64,000 nt of DNA from Apostichopus japonicus (Eukaryota; Echinodermata; Holothuroidea; Aspidochirotida; Stichopodidae): the NCBI RefSeq assembly GCF_037975245.1, contig NC_092579.1, forward strand, positions 23,043,166 through 23,107,165, given 5' to 3'. The position numbers were made by a program, and so were the translations under genes. The notes beneath the pieces are model-generated. The model worked only from the letters and a program-made list of their open reading frames with translations, had not been told where the DNA came from and made no database searches. Positions 40,851 to 51,200 of this stretch are shown piece after piece. Every line of letters begins with the position of its first letter. Position 1 is the stretch's first letter.

Positions 40851-43800
40851 CTGTCATTGCAAAGAGAGAAACAACACATCAATATTTTGCTATACAACAG
40901 TGCATCATAAGTGAGTAAAAGTAAGTTGGCCTGACGTTTCGATCCTAGCAGGATCTTCTTCAGAGGCTAAATGACAAGTAACAGTAAACATAAGGTTGAA
41001 AATATGCAAAGTCTTCTCCTGACTTCGGTAGACTTATCCAGTTGGTAAACTGATGCTGCAGAAATGGTGTCAAATTCATTTACAAATTTTTGGCATTTAT
41101 ACAATTATAGGTTTTTTTTTTTTTTTTTCAAAGATGGGTTAACACTCTCAATGACCAAGCACAATTTTTTTTTTTTTACTGCCCTGGTGCAACTTAGACT
41201 GTGCAGCTCCTATGTAAATGTATACCCTTTATCGAGACTTTACGAACAGTAACTTCTATCAGTGATGTCACAATTTTCTTTAGCATGAACTAGCAGGCTT
41301 AGTGATTCTTTGCCTTATAGGTTTATACTGTACATGGAATCACCTCATTGATAGAGCAACTGATTGAGGGCATTGAATTCTGCTAGGATTAACCATTGAC
41401 TTAAAGCAAGTTAGGAGTCTCAACTTGAAAACAAAATTATCCACCAACAAGGTGGCAAGGAATCAAAAAATGTAACTTGCTCAGAATCTGTGACACCATA
41501 CTGAACAATTAAAGGCAAAGACAGAGTGCCTAGCTGGTGGCAACATACCATAACATTAAAGGGAAAGGTCGCATGCCTGAAGACACCATCTGTTAATCTA
41601 ATGTCACCATAGTCACTATTCAAGGAAGTTTGAATCTAACCTTACCTGGTGTGAATTTTTTAGGTTCATCCCAGAGTTTTTCATCAAAGTGCATGGAGTA
41701 GATGTTCACCAAAATCCAAGTATCTTTAGGGATGGTATAACCACCTGGAAATTAATGTAAAAAGAAAGTTATATATACACCTTTGAAGCAGGAATGTGAA
41801 TTAAAATGGCTTATCAAGCATGTCGATACTCTAAACGATACTCTTCTAAAAACATATCTGCCTTTAATTTTATAAAATAGTATAAGGCTTATTTGAGCAT
41901 ACACCTCACTGTTGTCTTTCTTAATTAGTGAAAGTACAAACAGCAGTTGATTCGTGGATCTTTTTTCAAATCTAATTTCTGTTGTCATAGGTGGCCAAAC
42001 CACTATTCAGCTGCAGTGTCATATAGCATATAGCTAGGTAAGTGCTTACCAAACTCTACGTCGGTTGACGTAGAATGTGGCACGGCTAAAGGAGCTATGG
42101 TACTGTACCGCATAACCTCGTACAGGGTTGCTGTGGTGTACACTAGCTCCTCACGGTCATTCAGTGAGGGCAGCCTATCTCTCCCCACGACACGATCCAC
42201 TTCTTCGGCTACTTTGGCTTGTACTTCTGGATATTGCACCATCAGTCCAACACACCAATGCATGGTAAAAATGGACGTATCCGTACCGGCTGAAATGTCA
42301 AGGTAATGAATTCGTTGAGAACATTTACAAGACTCAAAATATAAAATCTATCTGATAAGTCTAAATGAAACTCTTGGCTACTTCACTGCATAAGAATGTT
42401 TAATGTACATTAAAAAGTGTCTGTCAACATCAAAATGATGAACGACAATTGAAAGATTTTTTTTCTTTTGGTGTTACTTAAAGATTATGTGTGCATAATT
42501 ATATCTCCCAGCCCCCCACCCCCCCCCAAGAAAAAAAAAAGCATAGTAAAAAAATGGACGTATCTGTTCCAGCTGAAAAAGTGCACAAATAATGAACAAA
42601 TAAACTTCAAAAGCAAATACGTACCATTAAATACTAACATTACCAATAGATTATTAAATTTGCCAATTCTTAAGTTGAGTTTGGACTGTATATGGAATTT
42701 CCAAAACTACTATTCCAAATGACAATTTAATGCTAAAATGTGCAGTTAAGTATGACAGGTAATAATAATTGTCATAATATTTGCCTGGAAGGCAGTTATT
42801 TTATATTGCAACACAGCTACATATATGCCTGGGGGTGCTGAATATGTCATATTGGGGGGGGGGGGGCAATATCCAGTTTTACAAGTTCATTGTTGAAGTG
42901 CTGTCATTTGCATGAATATTTTACCACCATCATGCCTAGTCCACGTGTTAGCAGCGGAAAGAAAGTGAGACTGGCTGAAGCCCTAATTCTATCTAGGGTT
43001 TTTATGGTGCATCCAAACTGACTTTGAAGTCGGGTGATTTGAAAGAAGTATGACAGTCTGGGAAGGTCAATCTGGCTTGCGATGCTCAACATCAGGTGGC
43101 AAGACCATGTTTCAAACGAAAGGCTGCATGGGATGATTGCAGTCGGTAGTGTTTCTCATCCAACAACATCATTCTTAGGAAAACCATGTGGCTTGGACAT
43201 GCGGCAAGACAGGGTGGCTTAGCATGTGCTGCGATTGGTGGTCTTCCTGCCGGTACTCGTCGGGGCCCTAGTAGACCTCGTCTTCGATGGGTCGACAATA
43301 TTATTTCTTGGTCAGGACTGTCATCTGCCGAACTCGTCGATGTTAAAATCAAACCAATGAAAATTGTACATCACCATTATAACTTACGTAGTAGAGGGCT
43401 TCGACGATAGGTTCTATCCTATGAAGAAACATGATGATGCAGAACCTTACAACCTTTACAAATATGTTACCTTCGATTGGAAACAGCTAACTTTGGTTTA
43501 GGGAATGACTCCTTACCACTGAATACATCTGACACTGTCTGTCTGATGTGGGTTTCTGTTATCAAGTTCATATCTTCTTTGCCTTCGTCTTTGATTTCTT
43601 GTCGAGATTGGAAGAGCATCTCTGTGAAATCCTTAGGTTCGCCTGTGTAAATGAGAGAATTAAATGGGATGAATGCAAATGAATTAATATTAGTTTGGTT
43701 CGCCTGTGTAAATCAGAGAATTTATGGGACGCTGCAAGTTAATTAATGTTTTATACTAGTTGTTTTGCCCGTGTAAATCAGAGAATCAAGGGGATTGTGA

Positions 43801-46800
43801 CAAATTAATTAATATTAGTTAGCACAAATGGAGAGTGCCAATTGAAAATAGGTCACGGATCTAATGATCTATGAGACGGCATTGAGGTCAGTGTAGTAAT
43901 GAGTGGCTCGTCCTAACTGTTATGCTGTGATTCTCCTGACACTTCCCTTATGCCCTCCCCCCCCAAACCCCACCCCACCTCTTTTGTTGCCAGTGAGATA
44001 TGCACCCACTACCAGCCCCTCCTACTTGCAGCCATATACATCATAGAGCTACCTACCCCCATCATACTTCTCATGGTGTTCCTCCAATTCTTGGCTGATG
44101 AAGCCCAAGAACTCTTCAAACAAAGCTTCCAGTTTTCTCTGACCAGGAGTAGGAACATATTTGAAGATTGGTATGTAGTCAGCAAGAAGACCACTTCCAG
44201 CAATTTCGTTCGCTTCTTTAGTCAGGTACATTATCCTGGTTAGCTCTGGACTATCAAATTCATACCTAGAAACCAGAAACAATTAAGACACGGAACATCA
44301 TCCAGAAAGCCAGTTAGTGTTGTCATTCATTGACATATATGATTTTGCTCAGAAAATGAAGTTAATCCTCTCTGAACATTTTTATTTAACATATAATTTA
44401 CAGTGGTTAGTTTAGAGGTCAAATATGAAATATTAAAGTATATTAAAGATATCAATCTTGAATATTGAATATTAAAATACTTCAGATGATAATAATTAGG
44501 GTTCTAAAACTCCATTTTTGGGTAAAAAGTGCAGCTCTGTAAATGAAGGAATTTCTTAAAAGTGTGATTCTAAAACTTGGAATTGTTTTTTGTATTATTG
44601 CACAGAGAGGTCAATTCAAGATGTAGAGGATGATCTTTGCTGGCAAGTATATTTTTGGCGAGTCTAACAGAATCATTTCGGGCTGCAACATTAACCTTAC
44701 TTACAAGAATATCAGTCTAAGCAAAATACATTTGCGCAATATTTTAGGAAAATCTTAATCCTCTTCTTGTTTCTAGCATGTATGAAGTGGTACCACTCTG
44801 GAACAGCAAAAATAATATGCGGTAATATGGAAGCATTAAACACCTTCTTACGTGTGTCAATGGGAAAGTGGGGGTGGGGGGGGGGGGAATATATGCTTAT
44901 GGTGAAACAATATAATATACTTTAGATATATTACATAAATAACACACATGATTTACCATTTAATATATGTTGTTTTATGTCATAATGCTGAACTAACCTA
45001 TCCTGTTTACAAGGTAGACATTCTTTATAACTCTGCACTATGCATGTATAGCATTTGCTACAACACTATTATAAAAGAATCATTCTGTTTAACCAACATA
45101 GGTGCTGATCCAGGGGGGTGGATCAGCCCAATGCAACAAAGTTTAACCCAATACAACAAAGTTTAAAGTAGTTATTAGCACAACTGTGTGTTTAGCCCTA
45201 ATTATACTCCTAATTTTTATATCCTAAATATATACCTCAGAATGCATCACTTAACATGTTAAGTTTTCAGTTCCTCGGACCCACGCACCTCCCACATCAG
45301 ACCCACGCACCTCCCACATTGGAGTCAGCTTCAATGAAATCAGGACCACATACCATCCACTTTAAAATCATCCATTCACTCCTGCAACATCTGTCTCACT
45401 GATATAAAGAATTTTTGTGGTGTGATACAAACAGAGGGATGTAACACTATAGTATCACATTACATCCAATATCGTACATTCTCAACTTACTGTTTGCCAA
45501 AGCACAAACTCGTCAGGATATTATATATGGAGGACGCAAGGATTGGTCGTGGGTCAAACGGTTCCGACAGTTTGGAGTCCAAGTTCGCTGTGAGGCCAGG
45601 AACGATGGAATAAACCAGCTTCTCAAATCTCTTGTTGTCACCAGTAGCCAACTTCCTGAAACATTGGAAAGGGCATTGAAAGTGAACATAAAAGAGTAAG
45701 TAAAATCAATTTGACTTTTCTTTACTATGAGGTACAGTAGTAATCATAGTGTGACATTGGTATTGGATAGGCCAATCCGGGTAAGTTTTAAATCTCTCTT
45801 ACTGAACCTTCCAGGATCCTTATTAGTTCATACAATTCTTATACACCACCCAGTGGATTGTCTGCTTCCACCCATGTGTTACCACTGTTCATCTTGTGAT
45901 CATCGTGTGCGCCTTTAACTGTTTCCCTTTGTTGGATTAGCAGTTTCTTTTTTTGTGCATCAAGAAGATATTCTGTAAGAAGTTGTACTTGATTCATTCA
46001 TTTAAGGACAAGGAACAGGGCTAGGGAAATTTCCCCTTATTCCGGATTCCCCACCTGTGAATAATATGTATCAGAAACTACCTAGTAATTATATAGTCAC
46101 TCTCTTTCTGATGTCTCTGTGTCAGTTTGTGATGTTACAACATTGTTGGCTGATAATTGTGAAACATATGTCACCAGCTATTTTAAGCCTCGAGTAGCAT
46201 TAATGTTCATACAGTACATGGACAGATATGGTAACTGCTCTTTACTCAAATTGGCACCCAGCAAACAAAGTTTCTATGCAAAGTGTGTGGGTTTCTGACA
46301 ATTGAAACCGGCCATTCTCTATTGCAACCCATATTAAGTATCATGTCCCTGCATGATGGCAGTAAATGTACAACTAAAATATTAACAAAACAACCACAAG
46401 TGCACAATTTACTCAGTTACAGTGTAAAGCCTGCTGCGTTAGAGCTGTATGTTGTAGAAAGATCACCTTCCAACTTCAATACAGCTGCTTGGAATAAGTA
46501 CCCTTGTGGGTATAATTCAGAGGGCAAACTAAAACGAAATGACAGCGAATGACCCAATGACAATTGACTTTGTACAGGGTTAATTATCATTCGCGAATGA
46601 CAGCGACTGACAACGAATGACAACAAAGGACGGTGGTGAGAAGAGATAAGAGGGATAAGGGAGAAGAGGCCCCCACCTTTATGATTTGTCGGGGAAAAGA
46701 ACCTCCGCCCTGGGGAGGTAAATGAAAACAACAATTTTTTTACAGCAACAAATTTTTTCAATTCCCCTAAGTTCACGGGGTAAAATCCCACCGGGCAAGT

Positions 46801-48900
46801 CAAACATCTTGCTGAAGAGTTTCCGAAAACACCAGTCACAGTCGCAAAATGTCGACTCGGATTTTTGCGATTTTAACCCCAATTTTCCGAGATTTTTGCG
46901 TGGCTTTAATATACCCACAAAGTCTGAACTGTGATATCCGGTTGAAGTCATTCACATTCACTGTCATTCGTTTTAGTCAACGCAATTTTTTAGTGTGTAC
47001 AACATATTGCAATTCGTTATGTGTAACGCAATTGTCATTCGTTTTAGTAACACCCTAATTCAGGCATCCATAGATAGGCATGCAGCCAGCTCTGAAGGTT
47101 TGAGAAGATAATTTTGACGAGTTTGCTCAAAGGTTAGGTTCTCATATAATGTTGACACTTCCCTATGAAAAGGTTGCTTTGTTAATAGATAATTACTTAT
47201 TATATCTGTTGAGAGATCTCTTGCAATTACAAAATAGGTTTTGAATAAATTTACCTGAAAGCAGAAAAGGCCAGCTTTCTGTGTAGCTTCCAAGATGGAG
47301 AATATTGGCCAAAGGCAATATCCCGGCCACCTTCTGAGAATAAGTCACCTAAACAGGAAAGGAAGTTACCGAAAAAGTATGAACGCTTTATTCTTTATTT
47401 GTATTTGTTCTTGTACCTGCAGTCCAAGAAGTCTCATTTGAGATAGCATAATGTTTTCACAATTTGATCTCTGTTAACCAAAAGTGACCATTTACCTTTT
47501 TAGATACAATGAATCTACTGAAAATACCGTGTGTCAGATCAGTGGCAGAGCTAGGGGTATTGGTCAAGGGGGGCAAGAATGGTCTGTAGGGGCGCTTTCA
47601 ACACTATCTAAGCGGGCGCCACCACAGGTTGGCGCGGAGCGTACAGACATTTTTTGAGTAAAGATACTCCCTAGATCGCCGGAAATGACCCTTTCCGGGC
47701 CTTGCTTATTTGCAGATAAACGAAGAATAAATAGGTATCATCGCCATTTGTGATAACTTGGAAGTTTATATGGGTGTTGAAAGTACATGCGCTTCATCAC
47801 AATCCCTGTGGTATCTTTGTGGGTGCTCATGTTTTCGTAGCCCTGACACAATGCCTGTTGTGCCTATTAGGTATTTTGGACCTGTAAATGCCAACAATAC
47901 CACATCTTGTCAATTATACACCAACAAAATGTGACAAATGTCAATAGGTAGATGAGAGCGCAATAAAAATGTCAATAATCGCGAATAAGTAAAAAGTGGT
48001 AAAAAGCTGAAAAGGGCGCCAGCAGTCCATTTGAGTCCGTCAAGGGGGGCATCCGCCCCCTCCCCCCCTGACTGTATGGATGCTCCGCCACTGTGTCAGA
48101 TCAGTACAGGACACCTAACTTGAAAGATTGTGTTTGCATTTCAGGGTTTCTACATTCTTTTTCTTCTGCTGACCTCAAACAACCTTAGGTCAACAGTGGT
48201 GTAGCTAGTAATGAATATGACTTATCCAAATATCCCAAAGTAAGAGGTCCATCCATGCTAGCCTAGGTTATAAATGTTATCAAAAGCAAAATGTGTTTAT
48301 ACTTTATGAACTAAAAAATAGACTTACCAGTGTAACTGGTTGGTCTGTTAGCAAACTCCACACCCTTCTTCAGGAGAGCTTCCTTTATTGTAGCAGCACC
48401 ATTCAGGACTACAGTCCACCTCTGACCAACTCTTATGGAAAATATATCTCCATACTCCTTAGCATACTCCGTGAAGACAACAGAGGCAGGCTTTTCATTA
48501 CGTGCAAGATCTGTGATGAAACCGAACCAACTGAGATGTTAAACAACTACAGAAGAAGGAACATATAAAATAGGCCTGGAACAGAATCACAAATAAACAA
48601 GGATGCCATTTTGTTGTGCAGAAAACTCAGAGGAAATTTGTTTGAACAGCTTCTGTCAGAAATTTGTTACATCCCCCTCTTCTTGAAGCATTAATGTATT
48701 CACGCACGTACAGTATATCAACTAATAATTTATCTGCCCTTACCTATGATATTGCCAACAAGTGGCCATCCTTTTGGTCCAGGTGGAAAGTCCTTTGTTG
48801 GTTTCTGTTGACTCCATATCCAAATTCCAACCAGTGCTGTTGTTATGGTTACAAGAGCTAAAGATGTGGAATTAGCGACCACTGCACTGTCAAAAGTCAT
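40597..48900 (-). CDS. Cytochrome P450, CYP2-clan (complete, 9 exons)
   Basis: A membrane-bound haem monooxygenase, expected at the endoplasmic reticulum. Exons: 48744-48900, 48328-48510, 47255-47348, 45491-45655, 44057-44265, 43517-43642, 42050-42289, 41646-41744 and 40597-40850. The total is 1,527 bases, 508 codons plus stop, a normal P450 length. Visible motifs: N-terminal anchor (about 12-29), proline-rich hinge PPGPKGWPLVGN (39-50), helix C WKLHR (133-137), helix I AGTDTS (312-317), ExxR at 369-372, a PERF-region variant near 424-427, and the haem loop FSTGRRVCIG (444-453) with Cys451. All splice phases agree. The nine-exon layout is like vertebrate CYP2 genes. Substrate cannot be told from sequence. 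A subfamily name is not assigned. Confidence 0.96.
40851..41645. other. P450 intron 8
   Basis: Contains T runs near 41110 and 41165 and the hairpin motif described at 40928-40967. Nothing else was recognised. Confidence 0.6.
40928..40967 (-). ncRNA. Hammerhead-like or Penelope-type motif (tentative)
   Basis: On the minus strand a GCCT arm is followed by CTGAAGA, a GATCC-TGCTA-GGATC hairpin, GAAACGTC and an AGGC arm. This order resembles the hammerhead core (CUGAUGA, stem II, GAAA) with one altered core base, and such motifs occur in Penelope-like retroelement repeats. The third stem and cleavage site are not evident, so self-cleavage is not claimed. Confidence 0.3.
41646..41744 (-). CDS. P450 exon 8
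   Basis: 99 bases, phase 1-1, residues 392-424. It encodes GYTIPKDTWILVNIYSMHFD and ends LWDEPKKFTP, immediately before the EHF that completes the PERF-like motif in exon 9. Confidence 0.95.
42050..42289 (-). CDS. P450 exon 7: helix I and ExxR
   Basis: 240 bases, phase 1-1, residues 312-391. Helix I begins AGTDTS, including the acid-Thr pair used in oxygen activation. Later come EEVDRVVGRDRLPSLNDRE and LYEVMR, whose Glu369 and Arg372 form the invariant ExxR. Confidence 0.96.
42290..43516. other. P450 intron 6
   Basis: Contains a C run then A run near 42515, a G run near 42855, and the LINE remnant at about 42950-43410. The phrase ATGGACGTATC recurs near 42270 and 42553, a short direct copy of the exon 7 start region with its AAATGGACGTATC. 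Confidence 0.6.
42950..43410 (+). pseudogene. LINE ORF2 C-terminal remnant, antisense in P450 intron 6
   Basis: Plus-strand frames encode MLNIRWQDHVSNERL, then after a frameshift MWLGHAARQGG and RPRLRWVDNIISWSGLS. These match the tail common to several non-LTR retrotransposon polymerases (I.W.DHV..., RxLxWxGHxxR, GRPxxRWxDxI). The frame is broken and the catalytic part is absent. The opposite-strand open frame over 43092-43352 is a shadow. Confidence 0.78.
43517..43642 (-). CDS. P450 exon 6
   Basis: 126 bases, phase 1-1, residues 270-311. It encodes EPKDFTEMLFQSRQEIKDEG and ends SDVFS, leading into helix I. The donor is gtaagg. Confidence 0.93.
44057..44265 (-). CDS. P450 exon 5
   Basis: 209 bases, phase 2-1, residues about 200-269. 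It encodes YEFDSPELTRIMYLTKEANE, then ADYIPIFKYVPTPGQRK and a charged EELEEHHEKYD segment, which is the F-G helix region that shapes substrate access. Confidence 0.93.
44266..45490. other. P450 intron 4
   Basis: AT-rich with one G run near 44875. No exon, RNA gene or mobile-element boundary was recognised. Confidence 0.6.
45491..45655 (-). CDS. P450 exon 4
   Basis: 165 bases, phase 2-2, residues 145-200. It ends ILTSLCFGK, the normal CYP2 'N..xxxFGxRF' junction, continued by the next exon as QYEF. Confidence 0.93.
46521..47055. mobile_element. Unclassified TIR element with 8-bp TSD
   Basis: Identical 8-bp direct repeats TAATTCAG flank the element at 46513-46520 and 47056-47063. The left end AGGGCAAACTAAAACGA corresponds to the inverted right end GGGTGTTACTAAAACGA, with a few differences in the outer bases. 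AACGAATGAC-type motifs are repeated near both ends. It is 535 bases with no transposase. An 8-bp duplication allows hAT, P or Merlin-like families; I do not choose. Inserted in P450 intron 3. Confidence 0.78.
47255..47348 (-). CDS. P450 exon 3: helix C
   Basis: 94 bases. With exon 2 it gives TGDLFSEGGRDIAFGQYSP followed by WKLHRKLAF. Trp133 and Arg137 form the WxxxR pair that contacts a haem propionate in this family. It enters in phase 1 and leaves in phase 2. Confidence 0.95.
47540..48093. mobile_element. hAT-type MITE, family 1 copy C (longer form)
   Basis: It runs from CAGTGGCAGAGC to GCTCCGCCACTG, with identical flanks TGTCAGAT at 47532-47539 and 48094-48101. At 554 bases it is about 175 longer than copies A and B because of an extra block near 47750-47920. 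Located in P450 intron 2. Confidence 0.95.
48328..48510 (-). CDS. P450 exon 2
   Basis: Residues 53-113, phase 1-1. It contains EYAKEYGDIFSIRVGQRWTV and ANRP near its end, the usual beta-1 and helix-B region of CYP2-type enzymes. The acceptor is ATCACAG and the donor is gtaagt. Confidence 0.95.
48744..48900 (-). CDS. P450 exon 1: anchor and hinge
   Basis: The ATG at 48898-48900 has A at -3. It encodes residues 1-52: a hydrophobic anchor ending WIWS and the hinge PPGPKGWPLVGN. It leaves in phase 1 at gtaagg. No competing upstream in-frame start was seen. Confidence 0.93.
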
Positions 48901-49610
48901 AATGACAAGGGAAGTTGAGCTGGGTTACTGTACTAAAAAAAGAAATGAAAATGCAACTAGTGTCATCAAAAACAAGGATGCATTCATATTTAATGCCACC
49001 TATAATTACCATCGCACACACACAACAGCTTGTTCACTGCAGCATGCATGCTTGATCTGTATTTCCAGTATCCACATATGAAATCTGCCAGGGCATATTT
49101 TGGCTTTAAAATGAACAAAAAAGTAGAGCAAAGTTCTGTTACCCAGTAGTACTTTAATTAGCACAGAGACTATTGTACTATTAATATATCATAAATATCA
49201 GGTTTGCTTCTGACAAAGTTACAGCATGATTCTTTTCCATGGTAACATCACTACATGTATATAATTGATTATAGGTTCATATACAAATGTTAATCATAAC
49301 AATTAACATATATACTAGACATCAATCTACCATTTAAGCAAACAATTTTTACATGAACCTGTACAGAATTAACTCTACCATACATCCAGATTTCTCCAGA
49401 CGTTTCTTCTTCTCATTCAATTTCTACCAATTTCACCAGAGAAAGGCAATTAACTGCCAACAATAATTACAGCTAGCTCCTAAACTGGTCTGTTCTTACT
49501 CAGCATATGTATTATGCCTATGGTAATTTCTTTGTTGGGTTGAAGTTTGATTCAACCAATTTCATATCATGTCCATTTCCTTTCAAGAAGAGTATTGTAT
49601 TCCCCCACAT
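48901..49610. other. Region upstream of the P450 gene
   Basis: AT-rich, presumably including the promoter and 5' leader. No TATA-like or other regulatory motif stands out enough to call. Confidence 0.4.
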
Positions 49611-49960
49611 CAGTGGCGGAGCAAGGGGTATTGGTCAGGAGGGGCGAGAATGGTCTGTAGGGGCGCTTTCCACAGACAGCGGACAGAAATTTTTTTGCGT
49701 AGAGATACTCTCTAGATCGCCGGAAATGACCCTTTCCGGGCCTGGCTAATTTGCAGATAAACGACTAAATAAGTGTCATCGCCAAATTACACCAACAAAA
49801 TGTGACAAATGTCAATATGTTGATGAGAGCGCAATAAAAAAGTCAATAATCGCAAATAAGTTAAAACTGGTAAAGAGCTGAAAAGGGCGCCAGCAGTCCA
49901 TTTGAGTCTGTCAGGGGGGCATTCGCCCCCCCCCCTGACTGTATGGACGCTCCGCCACTG
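49611..49960. mobile_element. hAT-type MITE, family 1 copy D
   Basis: It runs from CAGTGGCGGAGC to GCTCCGCCACTG, with identical flanks CCCCACAT at 49603-49610 and 49961-49968. It is 350 bases long; compared with A-C it lacks about 30 bases in the GC-rich core (near 49670). Confidence 0.95.
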
Positions 49961-49968
49961 CCCCACAT

Positions 49969-51100
49969 ATGAAAGACGGTCGTCTCAATTTATCCTCCTC
50001 CCCCTAGTTGGCTCTTTTATTCAGATAAAAAAAATATGGTACCATTAGTATAGGCTAAATCTTGCATAATCTACTTTCCTATCAAACTTTCATACGAATG
50101 AATATTTGGCTATATACTGTAGTGTATAGGCCTAGTGTAGGACATATAAACCAAGGCTCATGCCAGGTCAACATTGGCTAGTAATAATATTATAGCCTGG
50201 CCATGGCTTACAGACCAAGCCTTTAATTATTGTCAAGTTATAGGCAAACACAAAATTTAGCTCAACTCCCTATAACTGAGCTGTAACTGTAGCTAGTTCA
50301 CCTTCTGCAATACTGCCTAGCAAGAATCAGCATAGGATTAAGTTAGAAAGGCATATTAATTGAAGTTAATTACGTACGTTACCCCAACAAATTTACACAA
50401 AGCCAAGGATTATAGGGTACTACTAGTTGCCTGCACCACTGCAAAAAAAAAAAAAACAGTTGGTGAAACCTGCTGCGTCCCAAATGATTATTACTGTACG
50501 CTTGGTGCTGGTGGTCTTTGATTCTGATTTTTGCGATTAACATAGAAATAACATTAGCTCACTGATACTGCAAGGGAAGTGTGTGTGTGAATAGGTTCAA
50601 TGCTTCTGACTTATATATGGAAATGATTACGTTGGTTGCCAGTGTGTTGCGTCTTGTGATACTTTGTCATATTTGTTTTACACCTATTTAAGGTCAAGCG
50701 AACTTTGTGGTGATTGCATTACAGCAAAGATAATTAATATCTGATTACAGAAACTCATGTGGTAGTCAATACTAGTCATAAGTTGAACTGCGTACGGTAA
50801 AAAGATCCATATTGGAAAGTGGTTATCAACATTTTGCATCGGTTGTGGGCCTCCGTTTCATGTTATAGTTTACAACATAACAGCTTTTCTAACTTAAACC
50901 ATATTTAGATATTTAAAGAGATAATTCATACAGTTTCTCGGTCAGTATCGCAATCTTGCATATGAGTGTGCGACGAAGATTACGCAATAACGAGGGGCCA
51001 TTACGCTACATTTCATGGAAAATTACTTGACCTCCTGCATGGTAGCTAGTTCAACTTCCACGTTTTTATAAACACGTAGAATTTGTCACGGGTTTGTAAG
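49969..51100. other. Intergenic, nothing recognised
   Basis: Unique AT-rich sequence with an A run near 50445. No gene or repeat boundary seen. Confidence 0.5.
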
Positions 51101-51110
51101 GGGAAGGGCA

Positions 51111-51112
51111 TA

Positions 51113-51197
<85 letters not shown>
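51111..51197. repeat. (AT)n microsatellite
   Basis: An almost pure AT dinucleotide run abutting the left end of the composite repeat copy 2. A similar run follows its right end (52486-52530). Confidence 0.95.

Positions 51198-51200
<3 letters not shown>

Noticed and set aside
46417-46839. 140-residue minus-strand open frame
   Set aside because: It straddles the left boundary and target duplication of the TIR element at 46521, so it cannot be an ancestral gene. No domain was recognised.
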